Below are positions 19,323 to 28,000 of a DNA stretch of 64,000 nt, in pieces; position 1 is the first letter of the stretch; each line of letters begins with the position of its first letter. This DNA comes from Bradyrhizobium sp. CCBAU 53338 (GTDB lineage: Bacteria; Pseudomonadota; Alphaproteobacteria; Rhizobiales; Xanthobacteraceae): assembly GCF_015291665.1 (NCBI RefSeq), contig NZ_CP030048.1, positions 5,766,001 through 5,830,000 of the forward strand, read 5' to 3'. The notes below the pieces were generated by a model. That model was not told the DNA's origin. It did no database searches and worked only from the letters and a program-made list of their open reading frames with translations. A program made the position numbers and the translations under genes.

Positions 19323-19781
19323 ATGCAGATCGCACTTTTCCAACCCGACATCCCCCAGAACACCGGCACGATTCTCCGCCTCTGCGCCTGCTTGGGGCTG
19401 GACGCCCACATCATCGAACCGGCCGGTTTCCCGGTCTCCGACCGGCATTTCCGCCGCGCGGGAATGGATTACCTCGACCACGTCAGCATCCTCAGGCACG
19501 ATTCCTGGTCGAAATTCGGAGAATGGCGGGCGGCACACGGCTACCGCCTGCTGCTGTTCACCACCAAAGGCGCTACCGACTACCGCGATTTCCGTTACCA
19601 GACGTCCGACATCCTGCTATTCGGGCGCGAGAGCGCCGGCGTCACCGACGCGGTGGTCGAGGCCGCGGATGCGCGGCTGGTGATCCCGATCACCGAGGGG
19701 CTGCGGTCGCTCAATGTCGCCATGACCGCGGCGATGGCCGCAGGCGAAGCGCTCCGGCAGGTCCGGAACCCGCACGACTGA
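19323..19781 (+). CDS. trmL: tRNA (cytidine/uridine-34-2'-O)-methyltransferase TrmL
   Basis: This 152-residue SPOUT-class methyltransferase modifies the wobble base of some leucine tRNAs. The signature sequences MQIALFQPDIPQNTGTILRL at the start, LFGRESAGV in the middle and LVIPITEGLRSLNVAMTAA near the end form the trefoil-knot SAM site. The ATG at 19323 matches family length; a longer frame from 19248 is unneeded. It is the first of five genes read in the same direction. Confidence 0.93.
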   Translation: MQIALFQPDIPQNTGTILRLCACLGLDAHIIEPAGFPVSDRHFRRAGMDYLDHVSILRHDSWSKFGEWRAAHGYRLLLFTTKGATDYRDFRYQTSDILLFGRESAGVTDAVVEAADARLVIPITEGLRSLNVAMTAAMAAGEALRQVRNPHD

Positions 19782-19799
19782 CATGACGAGGAGAGAGAA

Positions 19800-20432
19800 G
19801 TGAGTTACGCGGTCAAGGAAATCTTCCTGACCCTGCAAGGCGAAGGCGCCCATGCCGGGCGCGCGTCGGTGTTCTGCCGTTTTGCCGGCTGCAACCTCTG
19901 GAGCGGCCGCGAGGCCGATCGCGCCACTGCGACATGCCAGTTCTGCGACACCGATTTCGTCGGCACCGACGGCACGCTCGGCGGCCGCTACGCCACGGCC
20001 GTGGAACTCGCCGACACCATCGCCGGACAATGGACTGGAGCCACCGAGAACCGCTATGTGGTGCTGACCGGCGGCGAGCCGCTGCTCCAGGTCGATGACG
20101 CCCTGGTCGATGCGCTCCACGCACGCGGCTTCGAGATCGGCGTCGAGACCAACGGCACGGTTGCTCCACCAGATGGACTCGACTGGATCTGCGTCAGCCC
20201 CAAGGGCGGCAGCGAGTTGGTGCTGCGCGCCGGCCACGAACTGAAGCTGGTCTATCCGCAAGCCCTCGCCGCACCCGAAGCGTTCGAAGGCCTCGCCTTC
20301 GAGCGCTTCTCGCTGCAGCCGATGGACGGGCCCGAAGTGATCGAGAATACCGCGCGCGCGATCGACTATTGCCTGCGCCACCCGCAATGGCGGCTGAGCG
20401 TGCAGACGCATAAATCGCTCGGCATCAGATAG
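19800..20432 (+). CDS. queE: 7-carboxy-7-deazaguanine synthase QueE
   Basis: A radical-SAM enzyme that makes 7-carboxy-7-deazaguanine in queuosine synthesis. The cluster ligands are of the C-X14-C-X2-C kind (C in GCNLWSG, then CQFCDTDF), a known QueE variant and not the common CX3CX2C. The substrate-side motif VLTGGEPLLQ and the late YPQALAAPEAFEGL region fit the family. It starts with GTG preceded by GAGAGAG, 18 bases after trmL. queD follows after 14 bases. Confidence 0.93.
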   Translation: MSYAVKEIFLTLQGEGAHAGRASVFCRFAGCNLWSGREADRATATCQFCDTDFVGTDGTLGGRYATAVELADTIAGQWTGATENRYVVLTGGEPLLQVDDALVDALHARGFEIGVETNGTVAPPDGLDWICVSPKGGSELVLRAGHELKLVYPQALAAPEAFEGLAFERFSLQPMDGPEVIENTARAIDYCLRHPQWRLSVQTHKSLGIR

Positions 20433-20446
20433 GACTGAACGGACAG

Positions 20447-20812
20447 ATGTGGGAATTGACGAAACAGTTCCGCTTCGAGGCGGCGCATACGCTGAAGGGG
20501 ACGACCTTTGGTGCGGCGAGCGAAGAAATCCACGGCCACTCCTTCCGCGCCGAGGTGACGGTGCGCGGCACGCCGGACCCTGCGACCGGCATGGTGGTCG
20601 ATCTCGGCCTGCTCCAGCGCGCGATCGAGGATGTGCGCTTGATGCTCGACCACAAGTTCCTCAACAAGATCGAGGCGCTCGGCACACCGACGCTGGAGAA
20701 CCTGTCGCGCTTCGTCTGGGAGCGGCTCGCGCATATCGGCAAGCTGACCCGCGTCAGCATCCACCGCGACAGTTGCAACGAGAGCTGCACCTATTACGGT
20801 CCGCAAGGGTGA
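20447..20812 (+). CDS. queD: 6-carboxytetrahydropterin synthase-like protein QueD
   Basis: This 121-residue T-fold protein belongs to the PTPS/QueD family, which makes 6-carboxy-tetrahydropterin from dihydroneopterin triphosphate. Zinc ligands are visible in FEAAHTL and IHGHSF, and DHKFLN and MVVDLGLL are conserved. The cysteine that in E. coli QueD lies four residues before HGH is Ser here (ASEEIHGH); the only cysteines are in the C-terminal [11 protein letters not shown]. Context beside queE supports a role in queuosine synthesis. Confidence 0.88.
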   Translation: MWELTKQFRFEAAHTLKGTTFGAASEEIHGHSFRAEVTVRGTPDPATGMVVDLGLLQRAIEDVRLMLDHKFLNKIEALGTPTLENLSRFVWERLAHIGKLTRVSIHRDSCNESCTYYGPQG

Positions 20813-20816
20813 CGAC

Positions 20817-21716
20817 ATGACATCCCCGTTGGACCCGACACTGATCGAAGACCGCAAGGCCCGCGCGCGCAGCTGGTTCGAGCGCTTGCGCGACGACATC
20901 TGCGCGAGCTTCGAGCGGCTGGAAGACGACGCGCCGCAAAGCCTCTATCCGGGCGAGGCGGGCCGCTTCGCGCGCACGCCGTGGCAGCGCACCGATCACG
21001 GCGGGGCCAAGGGTGGCGGCGGCGTGATGTCGATGATGTCGGGCCGGCTGTTCGAGAAGGTCGGCGTGCACTGCTCGACCGTGCATGGCGAATTCGCGCC
21101 GGAGTTTCGGGCGCAGATTCCGGGCGCGGCAGAAGATCCGCGCTTCTGGGCCTCCGGCATCTCGCTGATCGCGCACATGCGCAATCCGCACGTGCCGGCC
21201 GTGCACATGAACACGCGCTTCGTCGTCACCACCAAGGCCTGGTTCGGCGGCGGCGCGGACCTGACGCCGGTGCTCGACCGCCGGCGCACGCAGGAGGATG
21301 CCGACACCCTCGCCTTCCACGCCGCAATGAAGGAGGCCTGCGACCAGCCCAACGGCGTCGCCGACTACGACAAGTACAGGAAGTGGTGCGACGAGTATTT
21401 CTACCTGCCGCACCGGAAAGAGGCGCGCGGCATCGGCGGCATCTTCTACGACTGGCACGACAGCGGCGACTGGGACGCCGACCTCGCCTTCACCCAGGAC
21501 GTCGGCCGCGCCTTCCTCAAGATCTACCCCGACATTGTCAGGCGCAATTTTGCGAGCGCCTGGACCGCCAGGGATCGCGAGGAGCAGTTGATCCGCCGCG
21601 GCCGCTATGTCGAGTTCAACCTGCTCTACGACCGCGGCACCATCTTCGGGCTCAAGACCGGCGGCAATGTGGACTCGATCCTGTCGTCGCTGCCGCCGGA
21701 GGTGAAATGGCCATGA
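20817..21716 (+). CDS. hemF: Oxygen-dependent coproporphyrinogen III oxidase
   Basis: This 299-residue haem-synthesis enzyme converts coproporphyrinogen III to protoporphyrinogen IX using O2. Family signatures visible: [30 protein letters not shown], the [11 protein letters not shown] segment and [20 protein letters not shown]. It starts 5 bases after queD and overlaps the next gene by ATGA, so the whole run trmL-queE-queD-hemF-HAD is probably one transcript. Confidence 0.96.
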   Translation: MTSPLDPTLIEDRKARARSWFERLRDDICASFERLEDDAPQSLYPGEAGRFARTPWQRTDHGGAKGGGGVMSMMSGRLFEKVGVHCSTVHGEFAPEFRAQIPGAAEDPRFWASGISLIAHMRNPHVPAVHMNTRFVVTTKAWFGGGADLTPVLDRRRTQEDADTLAFHAAMKEACDQPNGVADYDKYRKWCDEYFYLPHRKEARGIGGIFYDWHDSGDWDADLAFTQDVGRAFLKIYPDIVRRNFASAWTARDREEQLIRRGRYVEFNLLYDRGTIFGLKTGGNVDSILSSLPPEVKWP

Positions 21717-22447
21717 GCGTGATCAAGCCCCTTCCCCGCGCCATGCTGATCGACATGGACGACACCATCCTGTCGGCCTATGGCCGGCCGGAGATCGCCT
21801 GGAACACGATCGCGGAGGAATTCGCCGAGGAGCTCTCCCCGCTGCCGCCGGCACAGGTCGCAACGGCCGTGCTCGCCTATGCGCGAAACTTCTGGTCGAA
21901 TGCGGAAGCTGCGTGGCGGATGAAGCTCGGCGAAGCACGGCGGCTCACGGTGCGCGGCGGTTTTGCTGCGCTCGCGGCAGCCGGCCACCGCCCCCTCTCT
22001 GATGATCTCGCCGCGCGCCTCGCCGACCGCTTCACCACCTATCGCGAAGAAGCGATCTTCGTCTTTCCGGGAGCGCATGACGCGATCGACGCATTCAAGG
22101 CGCACGGCGTCAAGCTCGCGCTGGTCACCAACGGCGCCGCCGACATGCAGCGCGCCAAGGTCGAGCGCTTCGAGCTGACCCATCGCTTCGACCACATCCA
22201 GATCGAGGGCGAGCATGGTTTCGGCAAGCCGGAGGAGCGCGCCTACCTGCACGCGATGGAGGCGCTCGGCGTCACCGCGGAAGATACCTGGATGATCGGC
22301 GACAATCTGGAATGGGAAGTCGTGACGCCGCAGCGCCTTGGCATCTATGCGATCTGGCTCGACGCGCATGGCGAGGGCCTGCCCGAAGGCTCGACCGTCA
22401 AGCCGGACCGCATCATCCGCTCGCTGACCGAGCTCGTGCCGGGCTGA
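21713..22447 (+). CDS. HAD-superfamily hydrolase
   Basis: The 244-residue protein has the HAD motifs: DMDDTILSA (nucleophile Asp), LVTNGAA (motif II), K in GFGKPEE, and [10 protein letters not shown] (motif IV). A helical cap lies between motifs I and II. Such enzymes are phosphatases of small metabolites; the substrate is unknown. The ATG at 21713 overlaps the hemF stop as ATGA; another ATG two codons earlier (21707) is possible. Confidence 0.9.
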   Translation: MSVIKPLPRAMLIDMDDTILSAYGRPEIAWNTIAEEFAEELSPLPPAQVATAVLAYARNFWSNAEAAWRMKLGEARRLTVRGGFAALAAAGHRPLSDDLAARLADRFTTYREEAIFVFPGAHDAIDAFKAHGVKLALVTNGAADMQRAKVERFELTHRFDHIQIEGEHGFGKPEERAYLHAMEALGVTAEDTWMIGDNLEWEVVTPQRLGIYAIWLDAHGEGLPEGSTVKPDRIIRSLTELVPG

Positions 22448-22520
22448 ATTCTCGAAAACAACCCCATGCACAGTAGGCGTCGCTGCAAAATCAAGGGTTT
22501 GCGGATTTTACGAAGAAGCG

Positions 22521-22540
22521 TTGACCCGTCGGGCAAAACA
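22521..22540. repeat. Fragment of a dispersed bradyrhizobial repeat
   Basis: The 272-base gap after the HAD gene contains TTGACCCGTCGGGCAAAACA, which I recall as the arm of a repeat dispersed in many Bradyrhizobium genomes. No complete inverted partner is seen here. The remainder of the gap should hold the promoter of the gene at 22721. Confidence 0.35.
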
Positions 22541-22720
22541 GGCGCATGATGCGATCGTCGGGATGCGTGCGATCCATCCTTCGAGACAACCGCTGGCCGG
22601 CCTCCTCGGCAATGAGGTCCGGGCTCCCCGGCGCGATGCAGTTCGCCTCCGCCCGTGTTCGGCGTGTCATGACAAATTGCTAGCCTCGCATTCGGGTCGA
22701 TCAACTCGAAAGGACAATCC

Positions 22721-22924
22721 ATGGAATTGAAAGCCGGCGATATCGTCATGCTGAAATCGGGCGGCCAGCCGCTGACCGTCGCGGAGGTCAAGGGCGAGGA
22801 CGTGCTCTGCGTCTGGATGGGCATGGAAGGCGATCTCTTCCGCGAGACGCTGCCGCTCGCCACCCTCATCCAGGTGGAAGAGGATGAGGACGACGAGGAA
22901 GAAGACGACGAGGACGACGAATAG
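22721..22924 (+). CDS. DUF2158 (YodC-like) small acidic protein
   Basis: This 67-residue protein has a small beta-barrel-like part (KAGDIVMLKSGGQPLTV, VLCVWMG) matching DUF2158, followed by an extreme acidic tail of Glu and Asp only (16 of the last 18 residues). AAAGGA lies 7 bases before the ATG. The family function is unknown; the acidic tail suggests binding to a basic partner or metal. Confidence 0.75.
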   Translation: MELKAGDIVMLKSGGQPLTVAEVKGEDVLCVWMGMEGDLFRETLPLATLIQVEEDEDDEEEDDEDDE

Positions 22925-23054
22925 TCTAAAGCCGTGTACTCATAAACCCAGCGACGTGATGCAACGAACGCATTGTCCGCCTCGCCCCTATAGCGGCTGG
23001 GTTCATGCGGCGGCGCAATATGTCGCGATGCGCCACAAGGCGACATACGCGCAC

Positions 23055-23519
23055 TCAGGTCGATCGTAGCTCCTTCACAAACTTTGGCAGCATCCTTCCT
23101 GGTATCGAGCCGGAGGGAGCGAGCCCACAGTCCTCAGCGCCCATTCGCCTGTAGAAGGGCGCGGCGTCCGGGTCGGCCTCAATCAATAGGCGTTCGGCAC
23201 CCTTGCTTCTTGCTTTGTTCATCGCCCAAAGAAAGAGGGCTCTTCCGACGCCGCTACGCAGCGCAGTCGGTTCGATAAAAAGCTTCAGCAAATCAGCTTC
23301 GCTTCCGACAATCTTGATCTGCGCAACGCCAACGATCTCGCCATTCCCTTCGGCCACCGCTATTGAGCTTGATCGCAACTCGCTTGGTTCAAACGTGAGC
23401 TCTCTGCGACAGGCCTCCATGAAGTCGTTGTCGTAGCCCCACACTGCTTTCGACCGGAAGCACAATGCCGAGAGCGCTGGCAGTTCTTCGACTGTTGGGG
23501 CTCTGACAATGCATCGCAA
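23055..23519 (-). CDS. GNAT-family N-acetyltransferase
   Basis: This 154-residue protein has the GNAT acetyl-CoA-binding region (LFIEPTALRSGVGRALFLWA, a variant of the Q/RxxGxG/A motif), a preceding beta-strand VGVAQIKIVG and a late PFYRRMGAED segment. The substrate is unknown. Base composition is lower in GC than in the core genes, consistent with the accessory region that begins here. Confidence 0.85.
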   Translation of the reverse strand: MRCIVRAPTVEELPALSALCFRSKAVWGYDNDFMEACRRELTFEPSELRSSSIAVAEGNGEIVGVAQIKIVGSEADLLKLFIEPTALRSGVGRALFLWAMNKARSKGAERLLIEADPDAAPFYRRMGAEDCGLAPSGSIPGRMLPKFVKELRST

Positions 23520-23704
23520 GCAGGTGCCTCCCTCGGGATTGGCTGATACATAACAGTTCGAGCAACCAACCTCTCCTACGGGTCAAAATGCGAAGACCTC
23601 AGATTGAGCAGAACCAGTCCGCTCCACCCACTAAGCGGACCTTAGTGGGGCCTTTGCCGCGACTTCGTTGATGGGCCAAGTGGCGACATATCTTCTTTGG
23701 TTTA

Positions 23705-24325
23705 TCAATCCAAGCCGGAAGGCGACATTCTTGGCTCAACCATGGTAGACCGTGCTCGACTTGCATTGCGCAAATCGACAATCGTGCGTCCGAAATCGTC
23801 AAAATTCTTAATTCCGAGAAAGCCAAACAGTTGAGGCTGACTCCTCGGCACCGCCAACCAAATAGAACCCGATGGTTTGCCTAGCTCTATCGATTTGCCC
23901 GCAACCATCTCCAGAGGATCACTGTATCGCTCAAGATAGACGCTTCCGTACTGGGTCCCATAGCTACGAACCTCCACGCTTTTGATTTCTTCGAGAGGCA
24001 CGCCGAGCCATTTGCGGCCTGCCCTGACACGTATATTTCTATTCGTGAGGACGAACGAGAGCCCACGCGCGAGAAGCGCGATAAGCAAAAGGAAGATCGA
24101 AAATACAATAAGGTCGAGTAGCGCCAGGACTTTTAAGAGGAATATCAAGTGGCCGCCTTTCGTGAGCATCAGCACAACTACTAGAAAAGCACTCAAACCA
24201 AGCATGGAAAGGATAGCGGCCCGCGACGCTTCCCAACTATACAGAAACGGATTCGGCTTGGCCTCGGACAGGACTACTTCGTCTTCCGATAGTCCGCCAA
24301 GCCGATCCAGCTTGAGCGCCCTCAT
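23705..24325 (-). CDS. Membrane protein with PH-like domain, unknown
   Basis: From the ATG at 24325 the product has 206 residues: a soluble N-terminus, two strongly hydrophobic spans (around AAILSMLGLSAFLVVVLML and LLDLIVFSIFLLLIALLA), then LTNRNIRVRAGRKWLGVPLE, which resembles the bacterial PH (YdbS/DUF304) fold. GC is about 50% by eye, far below the core genes, and codon use differs, suggesting horizontal acquisition. An upstream start at 24430 is possible. Function unknown. Confidence 0.6.
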   Translation of the reverse strand: MRALKLDRLGGLSEDEVVLSEAKPNPFLYSWEASRAAILSMLGLSAFLVVVLMLTKGGHLIFLLKVLALLDLIVFSIFLLLIALLARGLSFVLTNRNIRVRAGRKWLGVPLEEIKSVEVRSYGTQYGSVYLERYSDPLEMVAGKSIELGKPSGSIWLAVPRSQPQLFGFLGIKNFDDFGRTIVDLRNASRARSTMVEPRMSPSGLD

Positions 24326-24430
24326 GATGCCGTTGAGCCTCCCGCTTGCGTCGCCGCCGCAAGAAATGACGCCCACAGTGGCTCCAGCATCGCCTTCGTT
24401 GCAGGTGGCAACATCAGCATAAGAGGGCAT

Positions 24431-24881
24431 GTAGCGACCAGCGCCGTACAGTCCAACCGCTCCTTCATCGTGGGCGCGTGCCGTCGTTCCCTGCGAACGC
24501 CGTGAGCTTTCACTTCAATGGTCTGCACGGTGATAGCCCCGCTTCGAAATGTTCAGCGCACGGGGAAGGACACGAACATACGACGCGCTGTGGCAGCGCC
24601 CTAAACAGTGCGAATTCTAGTAAGCCGAGGGGAACCTAGCCATCAGAAAGTTGAACATCTGCCTGGCTGCAACCGATTTCGCGCGGCCTGTGGCCGCTCC
24701 GCAACATACAGACAGCCAGAGAGCTAATGACGCTGATGGGTCATTTTCGACGGTTTCAACAGGGATTGTCGGCCGGCTGATGTACGCTTCTGCCCGTAAG
24801 CGTCCAAGTTGCGCCTGCCTCCAAGCGTTGGCGGCGGACCAGATCGCTGTGATTCAAGCTTCCAAACTGGGGGCTCGAATC
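24431..24881. other. Non-coding stretch upstream of the IS remnant
   Basis: No convincing gene is seen. The segment 24730-24850 (GATGGGTCATTTTCGACG and what follows) looks like a degraded dispersed repeat of the kind common between rhizobial genes. The IS5 left terminal repeat should lie near 24840-24870 but I could not define it. Confidence 0.4.
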
Positions 24882-25510
24882 ATGCGCTACAAACTCACTG
24901 ATCATGAATGGATTGCCATCAAGCCAATGCTGCCGAACAAGCCGCGTGGAGTTCCTCGGGTGAACGCCCGTCATGTCCTCAATGGCATCTTCTGGGTCTT
25001 GCGCTCTGGAGCACCTTGGCGTGATCTGCCCGACATGTTTGGTCCATACACCACCTGCTACAATGGTTTCGTTCGTTGGCGGCGGGCTGGCGTTTGGGGC
25101 CGCATTGTCGACGCGCTTGCCGCTGCCCATGACGCCGCTGTTCAGATGATAGACACCTCCATTGTCCGCGTGCATCAGCACGGGGCCTGCATCACAAGGA
25201 ACCTGCGCCAATCGATGGGACGGTCACGCGTGGCTTAACGAGCAAAATTCATGCGGTAGTCGATGGCAATGGTCTGCCCGTGCGGCTGGCGCTGAGCCCC
25301 GGTGAAGCCCACGACGTCCGACTTGCCGGAAAACTGCTGTCTCGTCTGAAATCCGGGTCAATGCTGCTTGCCGACCGTGGCTCTGACACCGACTGGATCA
25401 GAGAGCTTGGCATGAAAAAGGGCGCATGGGCCAACATCCCGCCGAAAAGCAATCGCAGCGATCCGATCTGCTTCAGCCCCTATCTTTACTACGCTCGCAA
25501 CCGATCTGGT
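24882..25510 (+). pseudogene. IS5-family transposase remnant
   Basis: The first frame (24882-25238) encodes the N-terminal part (MRYKLTDHEWIAIKPMLPNK, WVLRSGAPWRDLP, first catalytic Asp in MIDTSIVRVHQH). Around 25225 the reading continues in another frame (TRGLTSKIHAVVDGNGLPV, then LADRGSDTDWIRELG with the second Asp, then PPKSNRSDPICFSPYLY) and stops resembling a transposase just after YYARN near 25508. The part that should carry the catalytic Glu is missing. Some IS5 elements use a programmed frameshift at this place, but with the 3' end gone the element cannot move by itself. Confidence 0.88.
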
Positions 25511-25734
25511 GCGTCAGGCTCCGACGCGAGAGATGTCCGCTTCTTGGCCGACAGCGGCGCACTGGCGGACATCGCGCGAGGTCGCCAGCAGGATTTGCAA
25601 ATGGCACGACTGCTCGCCCCGTGCAGCCCGGCGATGCCGAGGATGTGACCGGCCGTGAAGCCGGTATCCGTTGGGGCCTTACGGTCGAGCGCCAATTAAA
25701 GGAGGCTACAGCATCTGCATCCGGAGAAAAAGCG

Positions 25735-26007
25735 ATGCGCTCCATTTTGGCTTTGAGCCTTTTGATCGCGCTGTCAGGCGTCGCGAACGCGGCGTCTGCG
25801 CATCACCCCCACCGCCACGCCGTTATCCCCTCCCGGCAGGGCACGCCAGGTACCGCTTCGAGCTTTGCCTACGCACCGGCTCAGCCGCCGGGTCAATTCC
25901 GGTCCGGCCGCTCCTCGTGCGACGCGCCTGAACCGTACTTCGGCGCTTGCCAGGGTTATGCGCCCGGCGAGAAGGAGCGATTTCTCCACAGCCTGTACAG
26001 CCCATGA
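25735..26007 (+). CDS. Small secreted protein, 90 aa
   Basis: The ATG at 25735, with CCGGAG upstream, opens a signal peptide (MRSILALSLLIALSGVANAA) followed by a His- and Pro-rich mature chain of about 70 residues with two cysteines (SSCDAPEPYFGACQGY) that may form a disulfide. Similar short exported proteins of unknown function are common in bradyrhizobia. It starts about 225 bases after the transposase remnant. Confidence 0.6.
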   Translation: MRSILALSLLIALSGVANAASAHHPHRHAVIPSRQGTPGTASSFAYAPAQPPGQFRSGRSSCDAPEPYFGACQGYAPGEKERFLHSLYSP

Positions 26008-26117
26008 GGCTTCGCCAGTGCACGCGATGATGCGCGCCACTGCAGCGCGCGCGGGAGGCTCGTGCGGTGAAGGATCATAAGTTGGCGTCAGCCACGGGCC
26101 AGTCAGCGGAACAGGGG

Positions 26118-26411
26118 CTAATCGAGACCACCGCGATCCTTCTTGATGATCGCTCGCAGATCGTCGGCGTACTCTTCGACGATGGCCAACCGATCCCGCT
26201 CCGGCTCGCCGATCGGCGCTTCCTCTATGAGGCCGTCCCATTCGCGCCAATGCGTCGGAAACACATATACGCGCGAACCGGTCTGTGAATTGACCCAGCC
26301 CCGAAGCACGCGGCGACACGGGAAGACCAGTGCGTGTACCTGTCCGGCGGTGTCGATGACCGCCAGTTGCAAATTGCGATCAAACGGTGCCGTTGCCGTG
26401 GAATTCCACAT
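26118..26411 (-). CDS. Hypothetical protein, 97 aa, behind hairpin element copy 1
   Basis: The ATG at 26411 starts a soluble 97-residue protein with no signal peptide (core: LQLAVIDTAGQVHALVFPCR, then RVYVFPTHWREWDGLIEEA). I do not recognise a domain. Its GGGAG ribosome binding site lies inside the 3' arm of hairpin 26415-26441. A GTG at 26459 is in frame, but the 16 codons it would add are element sequence. It follows the 124-residue gene at 26483 on the same strand by 71 bases. Confidence 0.6.
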   Translation of the reverse strand: MWNSTATAPFDRNLQLAVIDTAGQVHALVFPCRRVLRGWVNSQTGSRVYVFPTHWREWDGLIEEAPIGEPERDRLAIVEEYADDLRAIIKKDRGGLD

Positions 26412-26414
26412 GGC

Positions 26415-26480
26415 GCGCTCCCTCTTTGCAGGCGGGAGCGCGATCGGTCTCTCAGCCACCGACGCCTACGGGCAGAGCCA
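26415..26480 (-). promoter_or_regulatory. Repeated 5' hairpin element, copy 1
   Basis: Read on the minus strand: a conserved block CTGCCCGTAGGCGTCGGTGG, then CTGAGAGA, then an 8-bp perfect hairpin GCGCTCCC / GGGAGCGC (26415-26441). The 3' arm contains GGGAG, 6 bases before the ATG at 26411, so the ribosome binding site is base-paired. Three more copies occur at 29137, 29477 and 30290. Confidence 0.75.
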
Positions 26481-26482
26481 AA

Positions 26483-26857
26483 TCAGTCTATCAGATTTCG
26501 TCGGGGACCTGTGGAAATTGTTACGCTCGACGAGTTGATCTTCGCGCGCAGGCGGCGACAAGAATCTTCAAGCACCGTCTGCAGGTTTTCGCAGCCTATG
26601 AGCAGCCGCTCCGCATGTTCGCGCTCGGTTGTGCCGAAGGGATGACCGTTGCGAGCATTCCTGACAAGGTTCACCCTGTCACGGCCCTCCGTTGCTTTTC
26701 TCTCGACAAATTCGAGATTTTCCAGCTCATGCGCGAGCTTGTCCAACTCGGCGATCAGCAGCCCGGTCACGCCCGTTCGCTTGTCAGTCGTCAGATCGTT
26801 GCCGTTCAGAAGGCCGATGAAGTGATCCACATTGGCTCTTGCGATGAAACGGTGCAT
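26483..26857 (-). CDS. Hypothetical protein, 124 aa
   Basis: This soluble, helical, charged protein starts MHRFIARANVDHFIGLLNGN and continues with ELDKLAHELENLEFVERKA and a late LLIGCENLQTVLEDSCRRLR. I recall this as a recurrent bradyrhizobial family of unknown function often found among stress-related small genes. GGGGG precedes the ATG. It ends just before hairpin element copy 1 and the 97-residue gene, so the element would be intercistronic. Confidence 0.65.
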   Translation of the reverse strand: MHRFIARANVDHFIGLLNGNDLTTDKRTGVTGLLIAELDKLAHELENLEFVERKATEGRDRVNLVRNARNGHPFGTTEREHAERLLIGCENLQTVLEDSCRRLRAKINSSSVTISTGPRRNLID

Positions 26858-26887
26858 TGGACCCCCTGATCCATGCGTCTCGATGAT

Positions 26888-27049
26888 TCATTTTGCCGGT
26901 ACTTCAATCGCGTCCGTTCGGTCCGGTCGAAGTGACGTCCGCTCGACTCCGCAGGGCCGACAGAAGGGGCCGGAGCGAATTGGACGCACCTGGACCGTCA
27001 GCAGATTGAAATCATGATCAATATTGGCATGAGCGACGTAGCCGTCCAT
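26888..27049 (-). pseudogene. Probable truncated paralogue of the 124-aa gene
   Basis: An ATG at 27049 with a good ribosome binding site (GAGGGGAG, 4 bases before) opens 53 codons. The start MDGYVAHANIDHDFNLL closely resembles MHRFIARANVDHFIGLL of the next gene downstream, but after about 17 residues the similarity ends. I take it as a tandem copy whose 3' part was replaced. It could still make a short peptide. Confidence 0.45.
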
Positions 27050-27125
27050 CTGGCTCCCCTCTCTTGGACCGGGCTAGGTTAAGTCATCGATGCTCATTGC
27101 GGCCATAGCCGGGGTGCGCCGAAAT

Positions 27126-27139
27126 TTGATCGTGATCAA
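27126..27139 (+). promoter_or_regulatory. FixK/FNR-type operator
   Basis: TTGATCGTGATCAA is a perfect TTGAT-N4-ATCAA palindrome. A TATGAG hexamer at 27161 lies 31 bases from its centre, the geometry of a class II FNR/FixK promoter with the box near -41. It is 56 bases upstream of the Crp/Fnr-type gene at 27196, so that gene is probably controlled by oxygen level through FixK2 or by itself. Confidence 0.82.
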
Positions 27140-27195
27140 GTTCCGGTTCGACCATGACGCTATGAGAGATCAAAGCACCACGCGGACGCCGCAAG

Positions 27196-27912
27196 ATGAA
27201 GCATGCAACAGGGCCAGCAATTCACGCGGTCCATCCGTGGGACCCGGGCAATCCTGAGAAAGGTGAGCGCCATCAGCTGCTGAGCGACGATGAGCGCGCC
27301 AGGCTCGCAAAAATAGCGCAGATCGTACGCTTCGCCAAAGGCCAGGAAATTTACGGAGAAGGCGCGGTAGCAGATGCCGCATTCAACATCATCGACGGGG
27401 TGGTCGTGGCCTACCGCGCAGAGCACGTCATCTCGTTTCTTTACCCCGGCGACCTGTTCGGCCTGTCAGAGGAAGGGCAGTATGCCAACGCAACCAGAGC
27501 TGCGACACCGGTGACGGCTTACAAGATGCCGCTGGCCGCAATACGCCGCATCCTGGCCAATAACGCTGATCTCGACGTCAATCTCATCATAAAGCTTTGC
27601 GAAGAACTCCGAGAAGCCCAGCGCCATGCCGTTCTTCTCGCGCAGAGAAGAGCGGCAACGAGGCTTGCGATGTTCCTGGGGCTACAGGAACACCTGCAAG
27701 CGGCGCGAGGCGAGTCGATCTCCGAGATCCATCTCCAAATGGATCGCTCGAGCATTGCTGCCTATCTGGGACTGACCACCGCGGCACTGAGCCGAGCGTT
27801 TCGAGCGCTCATCTCACGGAAAATCATCACCTCGCGGAATCTCCACTTCGTGAAGGTCGTCGACCGGGACTCCTTCGTCAGGCTCGCCGATGCGCGCCCG
27901 GATGGGAATTGA
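27196..27912 (+). CDS. Crp/Fnr family transcriptional regulator
   Basis: The 238-residue protein has an N-terminal cyclic-nucleotide-binding-type sensor domain (VRFAKGQEIYGEGAVADAAF, ISFLYPGDLFGL) and a C-terminal winged helix (MDRSSIAAYLGLTTAALSRA). There is no cysteine at the N-terminus, so it is FixK-like and not a direct oxygen sensor. In the recognition helix the FNR/FixK motif E-x-x-S-R reads A-x-x-S-R: the Glu that contacts DNA in FNR is replaced by Ala. The gene carries a perfect FixK box in front. Confidence 0.92.
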   Translation: MKHATGPAIHAVHPWDPGNPEKGERHQLLSDDERARLAKIAQIVRFAKGQEIYGEGAVADAAFNIIDGVVVAYRAEHVISFLYPGDLFGLSEEGQYANATRAATPVTAYKMPLAAIRRILANNADLDVNLIIKLCEELREAQRHAVLLAQRRAATRLAMFLGLQEHLQAARGESISEIHLQMDRSSIAAYLGLTTAALSRAFRALISRKIITSRNLHFVKVVDRDSFVRLADARPDGN

Positions 27913-28000
27913 TTGCGATCAGGACGATGGGCTCAGGAGCCCTCCTGTTCGTGGCCTGGCAACCGAGTGAAACCCAAGCCTCGGGACGTGGAACTGAATT

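Noticed and set aside
19782..19800. preQ1 riboswitch before queE
   Set aside because: Only 18 bases separate trmL and queE, too short for an aptamer.
26415..26459. The MAER-type leaders as a conserved protein N-terminus
   Set aside because: The four leaders differ in sequence because the element is read in different frames, so conservation is at the nucleotide level.
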